Source of the DNA: Berberis thunbergii
Taxonomy: Eukaryota > Streptophyta > Magnoliopsida > Ranunculales > Berberidaceae
Assembly: GCA_003290165.1 (NCBI GenBank)
Contig: QNQO01005887.1
Location: forward strand, 62,001-126,000
Length of the DNA: 64,000 bases
Reading direction: 5' to 3'
The notes under the pieces are model-generated. The model made no database searches. It was not told the origin of the DNA and saw nothing but the letters and a program-made list of their open reading frames with translations. Position 1 is the first letter of the stretch; each line of letters begins with the position of its first letter. The translations under genes and the position numbers were made by a program. Positions 26,521-38,999 of this stretch are shown here, one piece after another.

Positions 26521-27396
26521 GATCTAAAATGCTCTGTTCTAGCTTGCAAACACTTTGTAGAGTCTGAAAACTAATTATAAAAATTTTAGCCAATGCATAC
26601 CATACAATTGGATGGTATGCAAAAACTTAACAAAGGTTTAAAATATTTGCAGATATGAAGAATCAATTAAAAATGTGTTTGATTGGATCATGCATATTGA
26701 TGATACATCAAAATATACCGTCATCACAGCCATACATGTGGCACAAATCATCCATCATGAGGATCAGGTATCCCTCCTACTAGACCAGCTCACAAAACTC
26801 AAAGAGGGTAAAGTCAATCATAAAGCCCAAATAGACCCCATCAGAAAAATTCATAACTAAAGCCCAAATCCAGCCCCGAGTAAGTTCTCTCATAAAGAAG
26901 AGAAACGTCTCATAAAAAAAGTCATGGATGGATTTACCTCCATGGATGCATATTCAAAAAGGATGAGATTGTTACGAGGAACATCTCATTCTATTATGCC
27001 TCACATGCTGAAGTCACGCAGAGAATCAACCACGACCATTATATAAGGCAAAGGCAACAATCGACCAAGGTATGCAACTTTAACTGAGTTTTGTCCAAAT
27101 TTACTTCATTCTTTAACAAAGTTGTTGACTTAAGCTTTGGAGTGCCTTCAGCCACCAAAAAGGTGGTCCTTGGCAGTCTCACATTTGTTTTGCGGGTAAA
27201 ACTTACAGGAGGACGAGATTTGGACACATCACATACCATACATCTAGATGGTTTGCATGTCTAAAAACCAATTGAAAACTTTTTTTTTAACAAATGCATG
27301 TGATACAATTGGATAGTGTGCATCATATGCAAATTCTTTGTACACGTTTAAATTGATTTCAATCCGTATTATTAATTATGAAGCATTATTCACTAC
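26521..27396. repeat. Tandem array unit C, left part (split by the 22.5-kb nested insertion)
   Basis: Begins with the same TCTAAAATGCTC start and carries a perfect-looking near-palindrome at 26595-26620. It includes a solo LTR at 26698-27231 and stops at the TSD actac (27392-27396). It resumes at 49898. With the insertion and solo LTR subtracted the unit is about 1770 bp, matching B and D. Confidence 0.78.
26698..27231 (+). mobile_element. Solo LTR (534 bp) in array unit C
   Basis: Begins TGATGATACATC and ends GGACACATCA. It is flanked by catat (26693-26697) and catac (27232-27236), a 5-bp TSD with one change; the uninterrupted sequence survives in unit B. A TATA-like TTATATAAGG lies near 27040 on the plus strand. 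No internal coding region remains, as expected after LTR-LTR recombination. Confidence 0.75.
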
Positions 27397-28049
27397 TGAG
27401 TGCTGATGCAATCAATTTCTGCTCCCTATTTTCCCTTGACCTTCTAACCTGTACAAAGAATGCACATGAGCCACAGACCACCGTTGTGGTGGCCGATGGC
27501 ACTTCAATGCTTAAGTAAGACATGGCTTTAAGGAAGGCTTAAAGCTATAAAAATGGAATTTGTAGCATACATTTATTCACCAACCTCCCGTCTTATTTAT
27601 AGTGTTGGAGTCCTGGTTTGGCTAGGCCATTGGTGACGTAGTTTAGAAGAAGAGATCTTCCTTGAGATCATTCTCTAATTAGGAGTCGTCTTGTGGAAGG
27701 AAATTCCCTGATAGACCTGTTTTCCTAGATACGCGAGTGATAGTTCCTCATTGGAGTGTTGTCTTACACGGAAGTTTCCACGTACAACGTATACTCTGAT
27801 ATTTATTTCCCATCCAAAATCAATCCGTGAGATACTTGCCTCAATAGAACTTACAAATATTAGGGATGCCTGTGAGACATGTGGGCTTAACAGGACACAG
27901 TAAGTCGGGTCTGGCTGGCAGACTACACTTCGTGGGCTTGATGCCGCTTGGGCCAGATCAGTGCTAGACTAGTGCTTGGGTCTGTTATTCTTTGAGATCA
28001 TCATGACATGTGTACGGTGTAGAAGAAAGGACATTTTGGTGTATCATCA
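27397..28049 (-). repeat. 3' LTR of the outer gypsy element (653 bp)
   Basis: Begins TGAGTGC and ends ATCATCA on the plus strand. About 300 bp present here (roughly 27500-27820) are missing from the other LTR. Confidence 0.78.
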
Positions 28050-28066
28050 GCTGCTCCTCCCCGAGT
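28050..28066 (-). promoter_or_regulatory. Polypurine tract of the outer gypsy element
   Basis: On the minus strand CTCGGGGAGGAGCAGC directly precedes the LTR start TGATGATACACC, the expected place for plus-strand priming. Confidence 0.55.
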
Positions 28067-28309
28067 TAGTGTGCCATATAGTCAGTACACTAAGTCACTT
28101 CTCGAAAAGATACACCGCTCTTGATGATTGAGTTTTAACTGTTACTTGAGCGGTGCACTTCATTAATTAAGCATGCGTCAGTTCAGTGGAAAAATGGTGG
28201 TAAATCAATCCCTATTTAGGTCCCCCTTTCCGTAGTGATTGATTTTTTCATTTCTTTATTTTTAGAGACCCCACTTTGTTTAGCTTTTAATCGAAAGATT
28301 GTTTACTTT

Positions 28310-30856
28310 CTCCATGGCTCGCTAGAATCAACTCAACGATGAGCTTCTTGCTAAGGGCCTCAAGTTCTTTGAAGAAAGGCCGACCTCCGAATCGAGCCTG
28401 GCGGAGATTTGGAAGACATATGGAGTCCCAGAAGACCTAAAATTCTTCACATTGGGCGCTAATCAGACGCTAATGTTTCATCCGGAAGGATTTGTCTGTT
28501 TGCTCCATGGCATGTTTCAGATGGGTGTCCATTTTCCTGTGATTGATGAGATCTGAAACTTTCTGGAATTTTCTAGTATCCCGCCTGCCCAGTTGGTACC
28601 GAATGGGTATGGGATTGTCATGTCCATATTGATTAGGGAAAGGATGTTGGTGTCCAAGTGACGCCGAGGGTGATCCAGTTATTAACTTCTCCTCGACTAA
28701 ACAAGCACATTGTGTGCGAGATGAAGTCGTCGACTTGCTTCGGGAAATTGCCTGATGACTTCAAGTTCTGGCAGAAACATTGCTTTCTAGCTCCTTCAGA
28801 CTTGAAGTATTTCGAGTTTAATGGTCGTTTCCTTGAGCGGGAGTTCAGGCAACTTCGTAAGTATAATTTTGTCATTTGTTTCCATTATGTTGATTGTATC
28901 TTGATCATTACGTGTGTTCTCTATAGGGAGGTTTCCCATTATTCCTCTTTCCTTTTAGGAGGAAGTTGTTGTGAAGGCATTCCGTGGCATGCCTCGAATG
29001 AAAATGGAAGACGTTATCCGCACTTCCAATTTTAATTGTAGTAGGTTATGGGCCCGGTGGCATGTGGCTTCCACTATCTTCAGAGTGCCTAAGTTTAGTC
29101 TGAAGGTGGAGCTCCTTCCAAGAAGAGGAAGGCCTCAAAAGTCGAGGTTTCTAGTCAGTCAAACACAAAGGAGTTTTCTAAGGCACTTGCTTTCTTCATA
29201 CTCTCGAAGAAGTCTCGCACTGGGGCTGAGCCTGATTCCAAACCGTTCACTCCATCGAGGGAAGTGCGTGATTTTATCCTGTCCGTCGAACGGAAATTGT
29301 TGCATCTGAGGGGCGCACCCTCAAGTTAAGGCCCCTGTTTCTATTTATGATTTGGAGAATGACCACCTGCGGCTAGCAGGGTTTGATTATATGTTGAAGC
29401 TGAGTACTGAGCAGGCATAAGCTTTGAATAAAAAGCTGATGTTGGCTACTGTGGCAACTTCTACTGATATCCAGGCCTTTTTTTACTGGAAGGTCTGGAT
29501 AAAGATCTGTTTGTGGCCCACAAATTCTCTCATCCTACACATGGATCGTCTAACAGTCGTCCTTGCGGCATGGTACCTCATTCTTGCAGTTTGCATTGTC
29601 CTCCGTCCCATTCTAGGTCGTATATCGAGATAACGGATGGTCTGATAGACAATTTGCTTCCTTATCTCTCTTCGGATTCTACCGAGCCGACTGGCAACAT
29701 AGGGTCGACTGCTGGTGACAAGGGTAAGGCAGAGGATGAGGGTCCAGGTGCGGCGAAGATTGCAAAGGGCGGTGCTGGTGTAATTTCGCATCCAAGATAA
29801 CTTCATCCAGACGCGCGAATGAGTATGCTTGCTCTGAATGTAGTAGAAATAAACAACCAGGCCTAACACTAGGAGGCTGACATTGATTATGCTTCGAGGA
29901 AGCATAGCAGTAGACGTTATAGTTGGTTAGTGAACCACGCTTTAAAGCCATATGAGGATACACTGGGAGGGCGTATGGATAAACGGTTGAAACATCTTAT
30001 GCTGGAGAAGTCACATTTGAGCCAAGTGGCCACCGCTGGGATGAAAGTTGAGGTGGCTCGTGAGAGGGTACACCATGGAGTATGTCTTCACTAATATGCA
30101 AAAATCGTATTTTGATGCACTATTTGAGATCTAATCATTGAGAAAGCAACTTGAAGAGAGGAAGCTGGAACAATCAGTCGTTGATGTTGAGCCCAAGAGG
30201 GTTCGTTTGGAAGCCCTTGAGTCCGATTTAGCATAGGCGGTGTTTGCAAGGGACAGATCCAGAGAAGAGTTGAACATGGTCCACCGTGGCCTAGAAGTTG
30301 TGTAGGAAACTGTGGCTAAAGTGCGCTCTGAGTTGCGGTCTCTTACTGAGGAAAATACCAGGAAAAAATCTTAGTGGGTTGTCCAATGATAGTAGTTAGA
30401 GGTTGATGTTGAATTCAACATTCATGAAGCAAAAAAAGCTGGGGAACAACTCCTCCTAGTGCAGAATGAACTTAGTGCAGTTAAAGATGACTTGAATACT
30501 GAGAAATCCCAGACTGACGCACTGATAGGCAAGTTGGATTGTTGGAATGTGAGCTTACTAAAGCGAAGGCGCACGAGGAAGAGCTTCTCTAGGGGTAGAG
30601 CAAGTTTGAATTCCACAAGATTGTGCATGGGAGGATGGAACTGCTTCCGTTGATAAAAGAAAAACATCCCGACTGGGACCTTTCTTACTATAGGTAGGTG
30701 TCCTTCGCAAATTTCGGAGAGATCTCTAAGCTGTCAGAAGAAGAGGGCGATCCGGATCACGACGCTCAAGCTGAGGCGCGCACCGATGCAACTCCTACTT
30801 CTTCTCCTGTTAAGCTCAGTTCCCCTTTATTTGTACCTTCTCCTAATGAGGAGTAA
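28310..30856 (+). pseudogene. Antisense accessory ORF (aORF) of the outer element: 'putative gypsy type transposon' domain protein with coiled-coil tail
   Basis: On the plus strand, opposite to gag, an interrupted frame can be followed from about 28313. It encodes IWKTYGVPEDLKFFTLGAN, then FHPEGFVCLLHGMFQMGVHFPV (in two parts), then PPAQLVPNGYGIVMSILI around 28390-28650. After a frameshift it continues with LPDDFKFWQKHCFLAP to EREFRQLR near 28855. A GTAAGT at about 28856 and a TAG/GG near 28926 could mark an intron. The 30.0-30.66 kb part is Glu/Lys/Leu-rich and looks coiled-coil. This order matches plant proteins annotated as putative gypsy-type transposon (Pfam Transposase_28-like). Several in-frame stops and shifts make it non-functional. 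Its role in the family is unknown. Confidence 0.6.
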
Positions 30857-31399
30857 ATTTTGTACATTTGTACCTTCTGTTTAGATGGTAAATGAAAATA
30901 GATTTCTTTTGAGTAAACTTTTTACCCGTGTTCTATCCGGTCCCCTGTTGCACGATTTCTATTTCACCTTGTCTTTTTATTTCGACGTAGGTTTTGTTGG
31001 GTTAGCGGGGGAGCCGCATGGCTATTCACTATTGAGAGCCCGACCGTTCATGCCGCGAGTAATTTTGACCTATACCTTCATGAGGTCTCAGAGTCGCCAT
31101 CGCGTAGTTATGCACATTACTGAGCATTCTGTGTAATGTGGATGGTTTGACAGTGGGTTGCTTTACCCAGACTGTAGCTCATCCTCGAGCTAGGCCATTA
31201 GAGGCTCAAGTTATATATTGGACTGTCTGTTGCAGTCATTGGCATGAGTGAACTGTTATCGTCAAGCACATCCATTGTCATCTGTAGTTCGTAAGTTCGG
31301 GCTGGTCTCTTGTGTAGCATTCCTCCGTGCTTAGCGGATTAGTTTTCGGGTCAGTTCAAGCGACCACTGCCGATAATGGGATGTCAATCCACATGGGTG
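30857..31399. other. Non-coding spacer of the outer element
   Basis: Lies between the accessory ORF and the tandem array. The 83-codon frame at 30885-31136 is unsupported. Confidence 0.4.
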
Positions 31400-32090
31400 T
31401 GAAGACGCTGACTGAGCTATAATCAGATTCGACGACCATTGTTCTGCGGAAGAGCTATGGTCCCATGGCAAGCCGTCGACATTGGTCAGAACTGACTAGG
31501 CTCCCACCTTCCAAAGCATCTACACCTGCGTGGAGCAAGCTACAAACTTGGGATGAGCAAGTTCGGTGACCATGGATTGTAGAAGAGTAGTGGACCCTTG
31601 GCAAGCTATCGACATCAGTCGGAACTGACTAGGCTCCTACCTTCCAAACCATCTACACCCACGTGGAGCAAGCTACGGACTTGGGATAAGCGAATTTGGA
31701 GAGCATGGTATGTAGAAGAACAGTGGTCCCGTGGCAAGCCGTCGGCATCAGTCTGAACTGACTAGGCTCCCCACCTTCCAAACCATCTACATTCGCACAG
31801 AGCGAGCTACAGACTTGGGATAAGTGAGTTCGGCGACCATGGTTTGTAGAAGAGCATTGGTCTTGTGGCATGCCGTCGACATCAGTCGGAATTGACTAGG
31901 CTCCCACCTTCGAAACCATCTACACCCACGTGGAGCGAGCTACGGACTTGGGATGAGAAAATTTGGCGACCATGGTCTATAGAAGAGCAATGGTCTCATG
32001 GCAAGCTGTCGACATAAGTCGAAACTGACTAGGCTCCCACCTTCCAAACCATCTACAACCGCGCAAAGCGTTACAAACTTGGGAGTTGAT
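31400..32090. repeat. Tandem repeat array, 133-bp period, about five units
   Basis: The landmark AGCCGTCGACATCAG recurs at 31471, 31604, 31737, 31870 and 32004 (spacings 133, 133, 133, 134). Each unit also has GACTAGGCTCCCACCTTCC, CCATCTACACC and ACTTGGGATGAG. Units differ by scattered substitutions. It lies in the 3' non-coding part of the outer gypsy element. Confidence 0.9.
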
Positions 32091-32640
32091 CAGAAGCTAT
32101 CGTCATCAGTCAAAACTGACTAAGCTTACCTGATCAGGTTTGGCGATCATCGTCCGCTAAAGGCAATGATCCCTTGGTGAGTCATCAGGCATCAGGCATA
32201 AGAGCACTGACTAGACTCCCACTTCTTAAGCCATTGTCATCTGCACGCAGGGGACTAGTCGTCAGGATGCACCAGAAGCTGCCGTCATAAGTCGGAACTA
32301 ACTAAGCTTGCCTGGTCAGGTTTGGGGATCATTGTTTGTAGTAGAGCAATGATCCCTTGGCGAGTCGTCGCATCAGGCATAAGAACGCTAAATCGGGGTG
32401 AACCAGAAGTTGTCGTCATAGTCGAAACTGACTAAGTTTGCCTGGTCAGGTTCGGTGATCAATGTCTGTAATAGAGCAATGATCCCTTAGCGATTCATTG
32501 TCATTAGGCGTAAGAGCGTTGACTAGACTCCCACTTCCTAAGCCATCGTCATTCGCACACAGCGGACTAGACATTGGGATGCAACAGAAGTCATCGTCAT
32601 CAGTCGGAACTGACTAAGCTTGCCTGGCTAGGTTGGAGCT
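32091..32640. repeat. Diverged extension of the 133-bp array with alternating longer units
   Basis: Units here share GTCATCAGTCGGAACTGACTA and GATCCCTTGG with the array to the left. They add AAGCTTGCCTGGTCAGG and vary in length (roughly 125 to 185 bp), suggesting a second, higher-order repeat type. Confidence 0.65.
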
Positions 32641-34250
32641 TTGCATATTACAGGTGTGCGAACCTACTTTCGAAATCAAATTGCATTGTGTAGACTAGTT
32701 CCCACTAATTTCAATGAAAGTTATTTAAAAAGAGCAGGTACTTTAAATCAACTAGTGATATGTAGGTGTGTTCCTTGTGTTAAGAGTGACTAGGGCCTCT
32801 ACTACTTGCGTCAGTGCACGTGGTAGAGTGTCGCCTGGAAAGTGGGCCAAGTTGGTAGCTGCATTCCTTGGCCCATATAAAAGCCAGGTTCTGCTGCAGA
32901 ATCATGGTGCCATGTGTACGACGTAGATTGTAAAATGGTAGAGTATCGATTACTCCCTCAGATTAATGGGGTTGCATGCAGCGTCATTAATTGATTGAAT
33001 GTGGGCATGTGCGATTGTCATGGGAATCGTCGCCTCTTCGTTTCCCATATGGTATTCCATGCTAGTATTTAATGTTGACGCGCCTGTTTGGTGAATCATT
33101 ATGTCTATATAATGACGTGTTTTTACGGTTGTAGGTATTATCTTTTGCAGAGTGCACTCTTTAGATGCTTTTACTCAAATAACATGCTTTGGGTTTTTCA
33201 AAGACTAATAGAACGTTTTTGTTATCCAAGTCTCTGAATGTTTTGACATTTGCAACGATGATTCTTGACAAGACTTGCTATTATGTGTGGTCACCTGCTC
33301 TGGGTGAACACTCGATTGGTTTATCGAGACCTTGTAATTTCTTATCGTATTGCAAAGAAGTATGGACTTCCTCTCAGGAGACGAGTTTGTCTTTCAAGTG
33401 TCAGCGCTTCGAGCCGCATAATTTCTAATATAACACAGTAGCCAACTTTGGAGCGGTTGCTTTTCTCCCTCTTCAGCTAGCCTTGACACGTTGCGTTGCG
33501 TTGGAACTTGGAGTTGCAGGGCGGAGTGCAGTTGGACATGGCTTGTCAGAGTGGGCCATTGATTCCTAGATGCCCCTCTCATCCTTCAACGAGTGGGTAC
33601 ACTCAATCAGTTTCAATTTGATCCTTGTCCTAAGCTCGGTTGATTGGGCGGATCGAGCGTGTGAGTTGGCTGTAACTTCGACCGACGTGTCGCGAGGCCT
33701 CGGGTTGCTGATTTTGTACCACCTCAGGTCATTATTGCGAGGTGGTCTGACAGAGTATTAAATTGAGTGTGCTCTTTCTACTTCTTTTTGTGCATTTGCT
33801 CTTGTACGTAAATCATCTCCTCCAAATAAATTGCAAAACGAAATTCTTAGTGAGTACCGTAGTCTACCTTGGGTACCTTTGTTGTCACTTCTGAGTCATC
33901 TTCTGATGTTGGATTGTTTAAGCCAATATTTACTGTACATTGCACTGAATTTGGATGCTTGTAGTTTGTAATCTTTTGTACCCGCCATTTGGGCAGACGT
34001 TGTACCATCTTTCCAGTAACTAATATATTGTGTTTGCGTAATTCTCTTTTTTATTTCTCAAATGAGTCCATATCACATAAGTTCTTAAGAATTAAACCTC
34101 TAAACTATCTACTGAAAAAAAACTAAAAAATTGGATAGATTGACTCTTGGCGGAGAAATGTTGATCAGAACCTGAAGTAAAATCGCATGACCTTTGATTG
34201 GATCGTAAGTATCATCGGCAAATTTTCAATTTTCGCCGATGCTGTTGAGG
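32641..34250. other. Non-coding part of the outer element where pol would be expected
   Basis: Translation on both strands gave no RT, RNase H or integrase motif. The frames at 33189-33428, 33394-33582 and 33570-33761 are unsupported. Deleted pol or a non-autonomous lineage would both explain this. Confidence 0.5.
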
Positions 34251-35292
34251 TTATTGAAGAGTAAACCCTACGTGGGAGGGTCTTCCCACACTAGCTGACT
34301 TTTCTGGGATTATGTTCCTGTTCATGATGACTTCTCCGCTTGGCTAGATGTTCCATAAGGTCTGTAGGTGGACCGCACCTTTAATGTTGGATTGCCCTTC
34401 GTCACTAAGTTCAGCCACTGCTAATAAGCCTTTGTCCCCATCTGGGAGGAACAAATTTTCCCTAGTTTCTGAGTCTGGCTTCTGATCATCTCTTTTGGTG
34501 GGTTTGAGCTGTATCTGAGAACAATCTATCTGCTTTAGTGCGGCATAGTGTCAACCTGTGCCATTTGTTGGTCTCCGTGAATAGTTCCATCTAAATGGTT
34601 GACGGTATATTTGACGCACTAATGAAGGATGGAGACCACTGCTTCCATCTGGTGAAGCCAAGGCCTCCCCATGATGAGAATATAGGTAGACGTTGTGTAT
34701 ACCACCATGAAGTCCTAGAACGGGACCTTCCTCATTTGTGGCTCTCTTGCCACCCCTGCTAGCTTTATCTTATCGAGGGGGAAACATTTTTTCTCCACTA
34801 AACCCAATCAGCGGATAGCCAAAAGGTGTTAAGTTATCTTCATTGAGTTTCATGCTATGGAATGCGTTGTAGAATATGACATTGAGGGAGTTTTCCGTAT
34901 CTACCAGGGCGCTTCCACCTTGCAATAGAGACCGAAAGGACAAAAGCGTCATTTTGCGGTGTGCGGACGCCTTCGAGGTCCTTATCTATGAAAGTCAAAG
35001 CTGAGATTGGGCATTGTACTCGCTGGTTGGCTATGTTCGCATCTCAAGGAGTGTTTGCTTCCGGAACTTATTTGATTGCTCTCCTTCTGATCCAACTCCG
35101 TGAACGACATTTATAATGCCCGGAGCCTCCTTTTTCGATTTCTTTGACAACTTCTCCTCTTTCCCTGGTCCGGTCCTGCCTTTTTTCCGAGCTCGAGAAC
35201 TCCTTCAGTTTACCCTATCGAATCCAATACTCGATTTCGTTCCCAAGACTCTTATAATCGTTGGTGTCGTGACCACCCTCATTGTGGAACGA
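34251..35292 (-). pseudogene. Outer element: end of gag (Cys/His motif) and aspartic protease
   Basis: Immediately left of the inner element's TSD the minus strand encodes the second half of a Cys/His gag motif (HNEGGHDTNDYKSL), then a break, then a retropepsin region. That region has VDTENSLNVIFYNAFHSM near 34860-34910, where the family has a DTGSS-type active site, so the catalytic loop is altered. GRPWLHQMEAV follows near 34640-34665. Stops and frameshifts separate these pieces. The text decays after about 34500. Confidence 0.7.
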
Positions 35293-36974
35293 AGATGCAG
35301 ATATTACTAACCTAAATTTTAAAACTAATAAATCCTACTTGTTATGCCGTAAGTGCACAGTTATCTAACTATTAGACAATGGAAAATACGGGTTAATCCC
35401 ATGAGGATTGAATACACAATCAAATTCTAAAATCTATTCATACTAATCTAAAATGGGGGTTACAACAATTTAAAATTCGTAAATTAACAAAACTAAATTT
35501 AGCAACACAAAATTTAAATCATAAGATAATTAGAAAGTGAACTGAAGCGTCGAATCCACCACAGGTTATTCAAGACTTGTTTAACCTAAGTTACTGTTTT
35601 TTAGAAACACTACGACTAATTTAAGGATTAATCCAACTTCACATTTAATTTCAGCAAAAGTCTAAACCCTAGCATTGAGTGCCTTTCTACGGCACACACA
35701 GTCATAGGTTTAACATAATTAATTAAAACATGCTTAAAATATCAACAAAGAGTACTTTAACTACCGATTAGTCTAGATATTATACCGAATATAATCAGTG
35801 AAAGCAATTTATCAATATTCAAAAATTAATTGTATCTAACACTGAAGCATAGAGACAACAATAATTTAAATGCAACAAACTTTATAAACCCATGGTTTCA
35901 TCTTTGCCTCGGCGCGGGGTTTAAAAGATCATGGTTGTGGTGAGTATGGTAGTTACGTAGTGGAACTCCATCTGATCTTCACGAACGCTCGTCACGAAAA
36001 GGCTGCAAGTGCACTGTGATGGTGCAGAGTAATGGACTGGGTGTGAATAGCCAACTATTAAAAAAAAATTGATTACTGCTAAGGGATCGTCTTCTACCCC
36101 ACAAGCTCTTGCTGATTTGTTCTGGATGAGCCTGCGAGAGAATGAGGAATGAATGAGGGGAAACGAGGGAGAGGCGAGAGAGGGGGAGAGAGATTGTAAA
36201 GAAGGTGGTGGTGGATGGCAAGGTGGTCTGTGGGTTGGTTTGTGTGTGCCTCTGTGCGACGATCAAAGAAAAACAAAGGGGGAAGATAGAGAGACGAGAT
36301 GGAAATGAATGGTTCTGTTCGAATCTGTTGTAAGAGAGAGATGACAAAAGGGAACAGAGCGAGATGATATGATGTGTGGTGGCTGCTGCGACGAGATCGC
36401 AGGTGAGAGATGTAGAGGAGTAACTGATAGTTGGTTTTTAGGAGGAAGATGGGACGATGAAGAAAGTTTGATGAATAAGAGGAAATGGGCGTTAAGGAAG
36501 AATAGGATCTCTGATGGAGAAGAACAAGGACGTGAATGAAGAAAGAGTTTGTAAGAATGTCAGGGAAGAGAAAGAACAGGGAAAGAGATGGAGAGGTTGG
36601 GTGGCATCCAGTCCTTTTATCGAGCGAGAATCGCCGGCAGGGTTGGAAGAGAGTTATCCAACAACAGAGGCTAGAGGAGAAGGGAGAAAATGAGATTAAA
36701 TAGAGTTTTTTCTTTGTTTGGTGGGTTTTTTGTTAAGACAAAGGTGGATTTGGATTTTTAGTTCAATTTTTGGGCTTGGGCTCTATCGTTGACTTCACCA
36801 TCCGTACCACTTCAGGCTAGTTCTTCCAAAGTCGTTGCGCTAATGTGATTTCCTTGTTTAAGCTCCAATTCCTGCAAAAACATAAAAACGAAATAATTAA
36901 AATAAAATATGATATTCGAAGTACAAACAAATATAAATTAGGAGATATTTTATGTAATAGTTATGTGAATATCA
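35293..36974 (-). repeat. 3' LTR of the inner gypsy element (about 1.68 kb)
   Basis: Minus-strand start is TGATATTCACATAA, right after the GGGGTA/polypurine region. The part 36073-36974 is homologous to 46157-47111. The other end reads ATATCTGCATCT, three bases beyond a canonical CA. The frames at 35979-36347 and 36094-36276 are LTR sequence. Confidence 0.65.
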
Positions 36975-37019
36975 AATACCCCGAAACCTATATTTTGCTA
37001 GTCCTCAAGCAAAAAAAAA

Positions 37020-38999
37020 ATCCTAGCTCACTTGCACATTAATCATCAGTTGCACTTGCCTTAAACGTGTAACAAGGCTTTGAACCCCTAGATTACCTCT
37101 AGTGGATGAGTTATAGTCTTGAGAGAAATGTTACAACAAATATTATTGACTCAATAATTTCAAAAACACGGTCACTTTTATTATTTTCTTTAGAGTAATC
37201 ATCTAAATGCCAAAATATTCAGAAAACAACTAACAGTTTCACAGTAATATATCAACAGATTTGACAATGATTTAATAGTATCCAAAGGCTAAATAAATTT
37301 CATCATCATTCTCAACTCGAAGTGTGTGTGTGCATAACTCGAAGTAAAGACACGACTAGATGGCCTTTAGAAAGTACACTTTGACTACAAATCTCTCATG
37401 TCACACAAAAATAAATCACTCATAGACTAGATATTTATCACTCAGTTTATATGTGAGGAAAAAAGTAAATTATGGAAGCACAAACATCTCACATATAATT
37501 ATCATGAAAAACATACTTTTCAAATTGTGAAATGAATATGATCTCATGGACATGAATATTAATTACTTTTGATAATGTCGAATCAAATACCATAGTTCTT
37601 GCCTATTCAATCTCCACATCTATGGACCGAACCTTTACTTAAAATCAATGTAATGGGGCTAAGTTATGGCTTACAAGAATGAAAAATGATATACGAAAAT
37701 TCTCTTAGAATGGCTACGCTACCTTTAATAAACACATGGGGCAATGAAGAATAAAGCAATTTTGCACATCATTAATTTTTCTTTCTTTGAAAATTTTCTT
37801 CGTATATATATATTTTTTGAAGCATCAATATTTTTTTTCCTTTTTTTCAATGACATGCTTTCCCCCTTTTGCACAATGAAACATTTTTGTTTTGGGGATT
37901 CATGGAATATCTAGTTTCAGCTCTTTCTATTTGCCCATTCCAAACATATATCCAATTATACATATTCTCGGAGAAATTGGGTAAGGATGAAACAATAGGG
38001 ATTATTACCCCATAACTGGAGTAGGTAATGGAGATGGGGTTAGTAAAGAAAAGGGTATTCAAAGGCTTAAAGGGTTGCAAACAGATATTTATTGTTGGGT
38101 AGGCTAAAAGGCTAAAGAACGGTTCAAATAAAAAAGGTGCATATATCATTTATAAATTTCCAGACGGTATTATGACATCTCAACTAAATAAACCAAGAAG
38201 TTTTAGTGCAATAATTCAATTTTAATGTCATTATTAAAACAATCAATAAATGAAAAAAGAATAATGATATCATCAACGAGGTAACGCGGACTCAAGAAAA
38301 ATCATTGTTTATTAAATAACCCTCAAGAAAAATAGAATGGCTCGAAACTCATAAGGTTTAAGTCTCCACTATTATTTTAAGGCTTTCTAATTAATATCTC
38401 ACTTATGAACTTCAAATTATGCTAACTTGGCTTATAGTGCAATAATAGTCGAGTTGAAAAATCTCATGGAATATATTTAACTTAAAGATAATATCAAACT
38501 TTATGTTCCTATTAATATATCAATGTAATAAGTGATAGCATGTATCTCTCAAATTTAAAAGCATTCTTGAAAGCACATTCTCTTCATCAGAAAGGAGCTT
38601 CAGATTTTGAAATCAAAAAATTTTCACTCAATTATCATAATCATCTATGTATTCAATGGAGATTGAGTAGAATACAATAGTTAATCAATATAGTTGTGAA
38701 ATACATTTCATTTCAAAATTTTGAAAAATGCACAAAAACTCATAAACCCCACCCCCAAACCTTAACCAAATATTATTCTCAATGTATAAAAATAAGGATC
38801 ATGACAAATGAAGGAAAAAGAAAATATGAGGGTTAGAGTGATATTACCATAGTGAATTTTTTACCAATTTCGACGATATCATCCACCAATGAAAGCTCGC
38901 AAATATAATAACTGTGGACTTATCATGAGAAATTGATAAAACACATAAAAATGCACAAATGAAAAAAAGAAAATACATGTATCAGTTGTAAGTCAAAGT
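37020..38999. other. AT-rich non-coding interior of the inner gypsy element
   Basis: No pol motif was seen on either strand. The 100-codon minus frame at 37847-38149 is unsupported. Confidence 0.45.

Noticed and set aside
29483..29905. 140-codon minus-strand ORF
   Set aside because: It lies opposite the accessory ORF of the outer element and matches no family.
31400..32640. CRISPR-like array
   Set aside because: Contiguous 133-bp tandem units without short repeats and unique spacers, inside a plant retrotransposon.
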